Shown piece after piece: positions 1 through 5,483 of a stretch of 9,517 nt of DNA. This DNA is from Methanobacteriota archaeon (GTDB lineage Archaea > Halobacteriota > Methanosarcinia > Methanosarcinales > Methanosarcinaceae). Positions within the stretch are counted from its first letter, which is position 1; every line of letters starts with the position of its first letter. Position numbers and translations under genes: made by a program. The stretch spans positions 1 through 9,517 of the forward strand of contig JAUPKV010000700.1 of the NCBI GenBank assembly GCA_030837265.1, written 5' to 3'. The notes beneath the pieces were generated by a model. That model was not told the DNA's origin. It saw nothing but the letters and a program-made list of their open reading frames with translations, and made no database searches.

Positions 1-83
1 AGTATGTTGTCGTCTTGTAAAAAATTTTGGTAAACTACTTATATTATAAAAATAATTATTAAGTAACGAGTTATATATAACTT

Positions 84-143
84 GGAAAAACGGAATAACT
101 GAAAAACGGAAAAACGGAAAAACGGAAAGATTAAAAAACGGAA
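84..143. repeat. Short A-rich tandem repeat (gaaaaacg units)
   Basis: Three perfect head-to-tail copies of the 8-mer gaaaaacg lie at 101-108, 109-116 and 117-124, with a partial fourth unit starting at 125. Diverged copies of aaaaacgga flank the array at about 85-93 and 133-142. No gene overlaps it. Similar short cggaa-containing runs occur once more near 5164-5176, just after folD. It looks like a simple slippage-type repeat; no function is visible. Confidence 0.75.
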
Positions 144-171
144 TGCGGAGCTCCAAATAATTCCCACTATA

Positions 172-187
172 AATAGGTACGCCTATT
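172..187. repeat. Small inverted repeat beside a TATA-like box
   Basis: Perfect 6-bp arms, aatagg (172-177) and cctatt (182-187), surround a 4-nt centre. The left arm adjoins an archaeal TATA-like stretch, actataaata (166-175). The arrangement could be a promoter with an operator, but no plus-strand gene follows, so this is only a structural observation. The rest of 1-330 holds no gene that I can support. Confidence 0.35.
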
Positions 188-272
188 AATTTAGAGATTT
201 CTATCATCTCACTGTTTTTCTTTCCCTCATTTTTTTGATTTTATAGTAAAATTATCTAAATGTTAGTGGATT

Positions 273-301
273 TACTCATAAAATACCCTACTCATAAAAT
301 A
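273..301. repeat. Two-copy direct repeat, 13 bp
   Basis: The 13-mer tactcataaaata occurs at 273-285 and again at 289-301, a period of 16 bp. It lies just downstream of the small minus-strand gene. No coding or regulatory meaning is evident. Confidence 0.6.
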
Positions 302-330
302 GCCATGACGTTTTTTGTTGTAACAACTAC

Positions 331-474
331 TTATTTTGGCCTTTTGCTTTCGACCGGCTCCTCCTCTTCTATGTCAATTTGTTCTGCAGTATCTTCTATC
401 TCTTCTTTTACTGACTCCAGTTTTTCCCTTAATTCTTTTTCTTTGTTGTAATTCTTTACTTTTCTTGCAGGCAT
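331..474 (-). CDS. Small charged 47-aa hypothetical protein
   Basis: A short minus-strand frame runs from ATG at 474-472 to TAA at 333-331 and encodes 47 residues beginning MPARKVKNYNKEKELREKLE. The product is highly charged: a basic N-terminus (residues 1-12), then a Lys/Glu-rich stretch (about 11-30) that could form an amphipathic helix or coiled coil, then an acidic run with four consecutive Glu (about 36-39), and a basic end (SKRPK). There is no cysteine, membrane segment or signal peptide. Coding is supported by a GGTGA ribosome binding site (483-479) four bases before the ATG, a good match to the archaeal 16S anti-Shine-Dalgarno. It is also supported by a composition typical of soluble charged small proteins in otherwise AT-rich DNA. 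The opposite-strand frame over the same DNA gives a low-complexity Ser-rich peptide, as expected for an antisense shadow. I recognise no family and assign no function. Confidence 0.6.
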   Translation of the reverse strand: MPARKVKNYNKEKELREKLESVKEEIEDTAEQIDIEEEEPVESKRPK

Positions 475-920
475 TCGTTCACCCCACTAATTAATGTTTG
501 CTGAAGCAATGAATTTATTGAAATGCCGATTGATTATGACTATTTCTTTAGCTGATAGGTCCTTTATTTAAGTCTCCATGCAAAATAATTGTCTATTAAT
601 TCTTAACGTTTTATTCTTTAAACTTTTGTAATGAATATTTTTAATAGGTATTTTTCCTGAAAAAAAATCCAAAATTGAGTTTTTTTAAATTTAAGACAAG
701 AGTTTATTTAATTTGGGCTAGTGCGTTCTGTAAAGGTCTCCAAAAGATTCAGAAGATTCTCAGAGAAAATGAGACAGTATCATAAATAATTTGATAATTA
801 AAATTTTGAAGTATTTGAATTAAAATGAGATGAACAATTTAAAAAATCAAAACGGTTAATATGTGTAAAATTTACAAATACTGTAAGTAACTAAAATGAA
901 AAAAATGAAAACCAAAAGGA
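475..920. other. AT-rich intergenic stretch
   Basis: This stretch is very AT-rich and I see no coding frame in it on either strand. A TATA-like element on the minus strand (complement of tttatttaag, 563-572) could drive the 47-aa gene, which would give a 5' leader of roughly 65 bases. Otherwise it contains only A/T runs. Confidence 0.4.
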
Positions 921-966
921 AATAAAAAAAGGAAAAATTGAGAAAAGCTTATAAGAGTCTTTTCTC
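921..966 (-). terminator. Hairpin plus T-rich terminator of the DUF1699 gene
   Basis: On the minus strand, four bases after the TGA of the DUF1699-type gene, perfect 8-bp arms gagaaaag (966-959) and cttttctc (947-940) enclose an 11-nt loop. Two T runs follow, opposite the A runs at 937-933 and 930-924. The placement fits a transcription terminator. Archaeal termination depends mainly on the T-rich tract, so the hairpin may be auxiliary. Confidence 0.65.
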
Positions 967-969
967 TCC

Positions 970-1377
970 TCAAGCAGTAACATCTTTTCTCAGGATATAA
1001 GCAACCATTTCCGGATTAAGTTTACTTTCCCTTGAGACTTTTTCCTCAATTGCTTCGGTAGATTTACCTTCAGTTTTCAGTTCTTTTATTTCTTCTATGA
1101 TGGAGGAAGGAATGCGATAGTATTCATTAATATCCTTCCTATGACCCCAGACATCACCTTCGATGAGCTGGATTCTCTGCATCTCAAGGAACATCTCTAT
1201 GGACTTCGAAACTGTGCGCCTATAAGATTTTGGAAGCTGAATGACCTCTATCTTCGGGCAGTTCTCAACCAGTGAGAAAATATCCTTGTTTGATGGCCTG
1301 AAAGCCAGATGCACAATTCTTTCATTTGGATTCAATGTGAATATTTCTTCTCTTGAACTCACAACCCTTATTTTCAA
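970..1377 (-). CDS. DUF1699-family protein (TTG start)
   Basis: The product is 135 residues and matches what I know of the DUF1699 family, a highly conserved small protein group of Methanosarcina and relatives with no established biochemical role. Recognisable stretches are KIRVVSSREE (2-11), HLAFRPSNKDIF (23-34), KIEVIQLPKSY (42-52) and EGDVWGHRKDINEYY (73-87). The C-terminal third (about 90-130) is helical, with an EGKSTEAIEEK stretch reminiscent of a helix-turn-helix, so nucleic-acid binding is possible but only inferred. I chose the TTG at 1377-1375 because GGGAGG (1390-1385) lies seven bases before it, and because homology begins exactly there. An in-frame ATG at 1431 would add 18 residues and place the strong ribosome binding site inside the gene. 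There is no signal peptide or membrane segment. It is a single-gene unit ending in a hairpin/T-tract terminator. Confidence 0.8.
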   Translation of the reverse strand: MKIRVVSSREEIFTLNPNERIVHLAFRPSNKDIFSLVENCPKIEVIQLPKSYRRTVSKSIEMFLEMQRIQLIEGDVWGHRKDINEYYRIPSSIIEEIKELKTEGKSTEAIEEKVSRESKLNPEMVAYILRKDVTA

Positions 1378-1384
1378 AGTATAT

Positions 1385-1390
1385 CCTCCC
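1385..1390 (-). promoter_or_regulatory. Shine-Dalgarno site that sets a TTG start
   Basis: GGGAGG on the minus strand lies seven bases upstream of the TTG at 1377-1375. No comparable site precedes the in-frame ATG at 1431-1429, so this site decides the start of the DUF1699-type gene. Confidence 0.75.
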
Positions 1391-1470
1391 GATCTACTTA
1401 TTTTTTTAAATTGAAGTAAAAAATTCTTCATGAAATATTTTACTACAATTTTCAGATTTATTTAGAAAGA

Positions 1471-1485
1471 ACTGATATTTAAAGT
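1471..1485 (-). promoter_or_regulatory. Candidate TATA box for the DUF1699 gene
   Basis: On the minus strand this region contains ctttaaatatc, an archaeal TATA-like element. Transcription starting about 25 bases downstream would give a leader of roughly 70 bases before the TTG. This is a position-based guess only; the surrounding DNA is AT-rich and other boxes are possible. Confidence 0.25.
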
Positions 1486-1710
1486 CTTTCATTTATTTTA
1501 GAAGAATTAAATCTTTAAAAACAAAAAGCAACAAGCATCAAATTTGTTGTGTAAAACCTACAGGTAGTTTTGAGACCTCTCTATGAAAATAAAATTAATA
1601 CGATTTGAAGAAAATAGGAATTTTTGTTAGACGTTTTTTATTTTTCCTCAAGTTAGGGCATTTTAGAGCTTAACATCACTAACTCCTAAAATACGATTCC
1701 ATGTTTTGCT

Positions 1711-1902
1711 CCCTAGTTGCGCTTCCCTAGTTGCGCTTCGGGATCACAGAAAATCTAAGATTTTCTGGGAGTTGCGATATAATCGCAACAGCACGAGGTC
1801 CTTTTCGGTCGCTTCGCTCCCTCACCCGAGTTTCGCTTCGGGAGCACGAGGTCCTTTTCGGTCGCTTCGCTCCCTCAAGAGGACTACTTTTAAATTAAAA
1901 GT
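1711..1902. repeat. Intergenic repeat cluster with direct and inverted repeats
   Basis: The cluster contains several nested elements. The 14-mer ccctagttgcgctt is duplicated in tandem (1711-1724, 1725-1738). A near-perfect palindrome has 10-bp arms, cagaaaatct (1747-1756) and agattttctg (1758-1767). Another has 8-bp arms, gttgcgat (1771-1778) and atcgcaac (1782-1789). A 35-bp direct repeat containing cggtcgcttcgctccc lies at 1790-1824 and 1843-1877, exact in both copies, separated by an 18-bp linker with complementary ends (cccga/tcggg). A final palindrome, acttttaa/ttaaaagt, is at 1886-1902. The block is GC-richer than the surrounding DNA. I recall cgcttcgctccc-type repeats as frequent between genes in Methanosarcina. 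A plus-strand open frame across it (1706-1939) is a by-product of the repeats. The remainder of 1378-2070 shows no gene. Confidence 0.8.
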
Positions 1903-2073
1903 TATTTTTCTTTATTCAATGTTGGAAACCATGGATTAGTTCATTTTGTCTTGCAGGTTTAGATCCCGTATTGAAACAAGGTTGTTTACTTACAGACTAC
2001 GTTTTATTTGTTTTCGATTGTACTGTATGGTAATTCTTCTTTGCAGTTTAAATGTGCCGATAGTTCCAAAACC

Positions 2074-2084
2074 CTAATATATTA
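2074..2084 (+). promoter_or_regulatory. Candidate TATA box of purN (near-leaderless)
   Basis: ctaatatatta lies with its centre about 28 bases before the purN ATG at 2107, preceded by an A/C-rich stretch (ccaaaaccc) where a BRE would sit. Archaeal transcription starts about 25-27 bases after the box centre, so the message would begin almost at the start codon. This fits the absence of any Shine-Dalgarno sequence before purN. Confidence 0.4.
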
Positions 2085-2106
2085 CTGTTTCAATCTAACA
2101 GCTTCG

Positions 2107-2715
2107 ATGACGGTAAAGATTGCAGTATTGGTCTCCGGACGGGGTTCAAATCTCCAGGCAATCATAAATAGCATCGAAAAAAGGCACATTAAGAATGCGG
2201 CAATAAATGTGGTTATTTCCAATCGATCAGATGCTTATGCACTTGAACGTGCAAAGAAGTACGGTATTGATGCTGTTTTTCTTGATCCTGGCGAGTACGA
2301 CAAAGAAGGGTTTGACAGGGCAATCCTTGATGTTCTAAAGCGTTATGATATTGGTCTCTTGCTGCTTGCAGGTTATTTCCGGCTTTTGGGAAACGAAATA
2401 ATTGAGGCTTACAGATATAGGATCATGAATATTCATCCCTCTCTTCTCCCGGCTTTCAAAGGACTTCATGCCCAGAGGCAGGCTTTTGAATATAGAGTAA
2501 AAGTTGCAGGTTGTACTGTTCACTTTGTAGATGAAGGGCTGGACTCGGGGCCCATTATTCTCCAACGCTGCGTACCAGTACTTCCTGATGATACGGAAGA
2601 GATACTTACTGCACGAATCCTTGAACAGGAACATATTATCTACCCCGAGGCAGTCAGGCTATTTGTCGAGGGTAAACTTAAAATTGAGGGCAGGAATGTA
2701 GTACTCCTTAATTAA
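2107..2715 (+). CDS. purN: Phosphoribosylglycinamide formyltransferase, THF-dependent
   Basis: This cytosolic enzyme transfers the formyl group of 10-formyl-THF to 5'-phosphoribosylglycinamide (GAR), the third step of purine synthesis. The 202-residue product has the usual PurN length. It shows the N-terminal phosphate-binding SGRGSNLQ (10-17), the catalytic stretch NIHPSLLPAFKG (108-119, with Asn108 and His110), and the DEGLDSG loop (142-148), whose Asp146 corresponds to the third catalytic residue. I start at 2107 because MTVKIAVLVSGRGS is the normal PurN N-terminus. An upstream in-frame ATG at 2008 would add 33 residues with no homology and would run through the predicted promoter. No Shine-Dalgarno site is visible. 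GlyA and FolD, which supply the cofactor, lie just downstream on the same strand, but a gap of about 300 bp suggests separate transcription. PurN is of bacterial type; methanogens otherwise often rely on formate-dependent GAR formylation (PurT). Confidence 0.95.
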   Translation: MTVKIAVLVSGRGSNLQAIINSIEKRHIKNAAINVVISNRSDAYALERAKKYGIDAVFLDPGEYDKEGFDRAILDVLKRYDIGLLLLAGYFRLLGNEIIEAYRYRIMNIHPSLLPAFKGLHAQRQAFEYRVKVAGCTVHFVDEGLDSGPIILQRCVPVLPDDTEEILTARILEQEHIIYPEAVRLFVEGKLKIEGRNVVLLN

Positions 2716-2775
2716 GGGAAGGTTAAATATTATCAAACCGGAACAGATTTTACTGATTACTATCCTCCTAATACC

Positions 2776-2800
2776 TTGATAGTATAATTGATAGCATAAA
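2776..2800. repeat. Two-copy 12-bp tandem repeat between purN and glyA
   Basis: ttgatagtataa (2776-2787) is followed directly by ttgatagcataa (2788-2799), with one mismatch. It lies in the 304-bp gap between purN and glyA. Each unit contains a TATA-like piece, so it could hold overlapping promoter elements, but it is more than 200 bp from the glyA start. I see no gene in this gap. Confidence 0.5.
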
Positions 2801-2938
2801 TAGTTAAATTTGCATCAGGAATCCCTCTGGATTACGATGCCATAAAAACTTTACATATAATGAACTCAAATTTGCTCAAATTCCAGCTTTTAAGTAGCTC
2901 ATTGATTTGAAGCTCTTACATATTTGTTAATGTTAGTG

Positions 2939-2946
2939 TTTATAAC
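2939..2946 (+). promoter_or_regulatory. Candidate TATA box of glyA-folD
   Basis: tttataac is the best TATA-like element within 100 bases of glyA. Transcription starting near 2968 would give a leader of about 50 bases carrying the AGGTGA ribosome binding site at 3010-3015. A weaker candidate is the tctatattg stretch near 2952-2960. Placement is only suggestive. Confidence 0.25.
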
Positions 2947-3019
2947 CTACTCTATATTGAGATAGTGATTTTGGAATACCTATCGGAATGGTTCTAAATA
3001 ACAGATACCAGGTGAAGTA

Positions 3020-4258
3020 ATGTCTTATATTGAAAAAGTTGATCCGGAATTGTATGAGGCTATAAAAAAAGAAGCTGAACGTCAAGAATATAAATTGAAC
3101 CTGATCGCGTCCGAAAACTATGCCAGCCGGGCCGTTATGGAAGCGCAGGGCTCTATTCTGACTAATAAATATGCAGAAGGATATTCTGGCAAGCGATATT
3201 ATGGAGGCTGCGATTTTGTTGATATCGCTGAAGACCTCGCAATTGCCAGGGCAAAAAAAATTTTCAAGGCAAAATATATAAATGTCCAGCCGCACTCGGG
3301 TTCAGGGGCAAACATGGCTGCCTATTTCTCAGTATTGAAACCTGGAGACACAATTATGTCCATGGACCTGGCTCATGGGGGACATCTTTCCCACGGCAGC
3401 CCGGTAAGCTTTTCCGGAAAGCTCTTTAACATTGTGCCCTACGGGGTAAGTAAAGAGACCGAGATACTTGATTATGCCGAACTTCTGCAAATAGCGAAGG
3501 AATGTAAACCTCAGATGATTGTCTGCGGCGCGTCTGCATATCCTCGGGAGATTGATTTCAAGCAATTCAGAGAAATTGCTGATGAGGTTGGGGCGTACCT
3601 TCTTGCAGATATTGCCCATATTGCCGGGCTTGTGATTGCAGGCGTGCACCAGAGTCCTGTACCTTATGCGGATTTTGTTACAACCACAACCCACAAGACC
3701 CTTAGAGGTCCAAGAGGCGGAATGATCATCTCAAAGACAGAAGAGCTTGCAATTGGGGTTAACAAAGCCGTATTCCCTGGTATCCAGGGTGGGCCTCTTA
3801 TGCATATCATAGCTGCAAAGGCATTGGCTTTCAAAGAGGCTATGAAAGAAGACTTCATTCAGGACCAGATCCAGACTGTTAAGAATGCAAAGGTTCTCTG
3901 TCAATGCCTGAAGGAGAAAGGTTTCGATATGGTTTCTGGCGGCACTGATAACCACCTGATGCTTGTAAACCTGAACAATTTGCATATTACAGGCAAAGAT
4001 GCGGAAATGGCTTTAAGCAAGGCTGGAATCATTGCAAACAAAAACACGGTACCTTTTGAAACTCGCAGCCCGTTTATAACAAGCGGAGTAAGGCTTGGAA
4101 CTCCTGCATGTACCACAAGGGGTATGAAAGAGAAGGAAATGGAGTTGATTGCTGATTATATTGAAGTTGCAATCAAGAATTCGACAGATGAGCAGCTCCT
4201 GCAAAAAACCAGTGACAAGGTAAGGGAACTTTGCTCAAAGTTTCCGGTTTATTGTTAA
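3020..4258 (+). CDS. glyA: Serine hydroxymethyltransferase
   Basis: This PLP enzyme interconverts serine plus THF with glycine plus 5,10-methylene-THF, giving both glycine and one-carbon units. At 412 residues it is the normal length for a bacterial-type GlyA. Visible motifs are SENYAS (31-36), the Tyr/Gly-rich [16 protein letters not shown] (49-64), PHSGSGAN near the PLP phosphate site (91-98), DIAHIAG (197-203, with the Asp that contacts the PLP ring nitrogen), [14 protein letters not shown] (221-234) with Schiff-base Lys226, and SGVRLGTPA (355-363) with the likely substrate-carboxylate Arg358. The ATG is preceded by AGGTGA (3010-3015) at four bases, so the start is well supported. The bacterial-type motifs and the folD partner point to THF rather than methanopterin as the pterin. 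Archaeal SHMTs that use methanopterin exist, so this is an inference from context. folD begins 24 bases after the stop, indicating cotranscription. Confidence 0.97.
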   Translation: MSYIEKVDPELYEAIKKEAERQEYKLNLIASENYASRAVMEAQGSILTNKYAEGYSGKRYYGGCDFVDIAEDLAIARAKKIFKAKYINVQPHSGSGANMAAYFSVLKPGDTIMSMDLAHGGHLSHGSPVSFSGKLFNIVPYGVSKETEILDYAELLQIAKECKPQMIVCGASAYPREIDFKQFREIADEVGAYLLADIAHIAGLVIAGVHQSPVPYADFVTTTTHKTLRGPRGGMIISKTEELAIGVNKAVFPGIQGGPLMHIIAAKALAFKEAMKEDFIQDQIQTVKNAKVLCQCLKEKGFDMVSGGTDNHLMLVNLNNLHITGKDAEMALSKAGIIANKNTVPFETRSPFITSGVRLGTPACTTRGMKEKEMELIADYIEVAIKNSTDEQLLQKTSDKVRELCSKFPVYC

Positions 4259-4282
4259 TTAGAGAGACCCGGTGTTTTTACC

Positions 4283-5158
4283 ATGCCAGCCGAAGATTAC
4301 GGATCAAGGATCATAGATGGGAAAGCCCTTGCGCAACTGATTGAAAGAGAAGTGGGTTCTGGGGTTGAGAGCCTGAAAAGCGGCCGTGGAATTACTCCGG
4401 GGCTTGCTACAATCCTTGTGGGCAACGACCCAGCATCCAAAATGTACGTCCGCCTGAAGCACAAAGCCTGCGAGCGTGTGGGTATTAAAGCAGAAGATTA
4501 CCTTCTTCCGGAAGAAGCCAGCCAGGAGGAATTGCTTTCTCTGATCGATACCCTAAATAAAAACACAGATGTGCATGCGATCCTACTCCAGCTCCCGCTT
4601 CCGAAACACCTTTCACCCCAGCAGGCAATGGAAGCGATATCTCCTGCAAAAGATGCTGATGGTTTTCACCCTTATAATATGGGGAAGCTCATGATCGGAG
4701 ACGAAGGGCTTGTACCATGTACTCCACATGGAATTATCCGGGCGCTTGAAGAATACAATGTACCTCTCAAAGGAAAAAATGCAGTTATTGTCGGGCACAG
4801 CAATGTTGTTGGAAAACCCGTGGCTGCAATGTTCCTGAACCGCAACGCAACAGTTTCGGTTTGCCATGTGTTCACCGATGATCTGAAAAAATACACCGTC
4901 GGTGCCGACATCCTCGTAGTTGCAGCCGGAGTCAAACACCTTATCAAAGCTGACATGGTAAAAGATGGAACTGTCATTTTTGATGTGGGAATCACCAAGG
5001 AAGAAGATAATGTATACGGAGATGTGGACTTCGAAAACGTAGTTAAAAAAGCATCTCTTATCACTCCTGTGCCTGGTGGCGTTGGCCCCCTGACAATTGC
5101 CATGCTTATGAAGCATGTATTGATGTGTGCAGAGAAAAAGTTCCGAATCGAAAAATAA
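4283..5158 (+). CDS. folD: Methylene-THF dehydrogenase / methenyl-THF cyclohydrolase
   Basis: This bifunctional cytosolic enzyme oxidises 5,10-methylene-THF with NAD(P) to methenyl-THF and hydrolyses that to 10-formyl-THF, the PurN co-substrate. The 291-residue product has the two-domain FolD layout. The catalytic and folate-binding part includes [15 protein letters not shown] (47-61, with Tyr55 and Lys59 of the YxxxK motif), LLQLPLP (101-107, with Gln103) and KDADGFHP (123-130). The Rossmann part includes GHSNVVGKP (171-179), and the C-terminal signature is [10 protein letters not shown] (262-271). The first motif is often GRS in this family, but the position is variable (Ala in E. coli FolD as I recall), so cofactor choice cannot be read from it. 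The start follows a weak GGTG (4271-4274) by eight bases. The gene is downstream of glyA in the same probable operon. The methanogenic C1 pathway uses separate methanopterin enzymes, so this gene serves biosynthesis. Confidence 0.96.
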   Translation: MPAEDYGSRIIDGKALAQLIEREVGSGVESLKSGRGITPGLATILVGNDPASKMYVRLKHKACERVGIKAEDYLLPEEASQEELLSLIDTLNKNTDVHAILLQLPLPKHLSPQQAMEAISPAKDADGFHPYNMGKLMIGDEGLVPCTPHGIIRALEEYNVPLKGKNAVIVGHSNVVGKPVAAMFLNRNATVSVCHVFTDDLKKYTVGADILVVAAGVKHLIKADMVKDGTVIFDVGITKEEDNVYGDVDFENVVKKASLITPVPGGVGPLTIAMLMKHVLMCAEKKFRIEK

Positions 5159-5160
5159 GG

Positions 5161-5410
5161 CCAAAACGGAATACGGAAACTCTGCCGGTAGTGATGTATT
5201 TTCATGGTGGAGGCTGGGTACTCGGGAACAAAGATACGCATGACCGATTGGTTCGGGAAATTGCAAATGGAGCTAAAGCTGCAGTTGTATAAATGTTACA
5301 GCTGTTCGATACCTGGGGAATACACGATTTCGTGATGCTAAACGTGCTTGCTAGCACACCTGCATCTTTCAGTGCAATAGGTTTGGTGAACGAAAATCTC
5401 AGGGGCGTCT
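5161..5410 (+). pseudogene. Remnant of an alpha/beta-hydrolase (acetyl esterase/HSL type)
   Basis: Starting five bases after the folD stop, one frame reads LPVVMYFHGGGWVLGNKDTH (5182-5241) and continues as a typical HSL-family segment to AAVV before TAA at 5290-5292. The HGGGW box is the oxyanion-hole motif of hormone-sensitive-lipase-type esterases. A second frame then gives VTAVRYLG (5295-5318). The first frame resumes as IHDFVMLNVLASTPA (5320-5364), which resembles the C-terminal end of the same enzymes, including the catalytic His. The middle of the protein, roughly 170 or more residues with the GDSAGG nucleophile and the catalytic Asp, is absent. The most economical reading is an ancestral esterase gene that lost its start, suffered an internal deletion and collected a further frameshift near 5318. 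No product is expected. The family call rests on motif recognition only. Confidence 0.8.
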
Positions 5411-5425
5411 TTCTAAACCTTAATC

Positions 5426-5439
5426 TTTTGACCTTTTTT
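5426..5439 (+). terminator. T-rich tract, possible terminator of glyA-folD
   Basis: The stretch ttttgacctttttt ends about 20 bases before the putative promoter of the next gene. T-rich tracts on the non-template strand terminate archaeal transcription. No hairpin precedes it. It lies about 270 bases past folD, after the esterase remnant. Confidence 0.3.
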
Positions 5440-5450
5440 CCCAAACTTAC

Positions 5451-5460
5451 AGTTATTTAA
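5451..5460 (+). promoter_or_regulatory. Candidate TATA box of the debranching-enzyme operon
   Basis: gttatttaat is centred about 28 bases before the ATG at 5484. Transcription would start at or next to that codon, giving a leaderless message, which agrees with the lack of a Shine-Dalgarno sequence there. The alternative ATG at 5460 overlaps this box, which argues against it as the start. Confidence 0.4.
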
Positions 5461-5483
5461 TGCAATACCTTTATCAAGTATAT

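Noticed and set aside
84..143. Tandem A-rich repeats as a possible CRISPR array or replication-origin iterons
   Set aside because: The units are only 8 bp and contiguous, with no spacers, no origin-type genes nearby and no cas genes in the window.
260..451. Plus-strand frame of 63 residues, Ser-rich
   Set aside because: It is antisense to the 47-aa minus-strand gene. Its Ser-rich run is the complement of the Glu-coding stretch, and it lacks a ribosome binding site.
1790..1877. Two 35-bp repeats with an 18-bp linker as a mini CRISPR
   Set aside because: There are only two copies, the linker is itself part of the repeat family and self-complementary, and the modules recur internally. This fits an intergenic repeat element.
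1706..1939. Open plus-strand frame of 77 residues
   Set aside because: It lies wholly across the repeat cluster. Its peptide simply reflects the duplicated cgcttcgctccc modules, and it has no ribosome binding site.
4793..4819. FolD motif GHSNVVGKP instead of GRSxxVGxP as a sign of altered cofactor use
   Set aside because: This position varies among working FolD enzymes, with Ala in E. coli FolD as I recall, so the His says nothing firm about NAD versus NADP.
4613..5266. Long minus-strand open frames opposite folD (up to 217 residues)
   Set aside because: They are antisense shadows of a clearly recognisable folD gene. Their composition is unlike a real protein (rich in His, Cys and Ser), and no ribosome binding site supports them.
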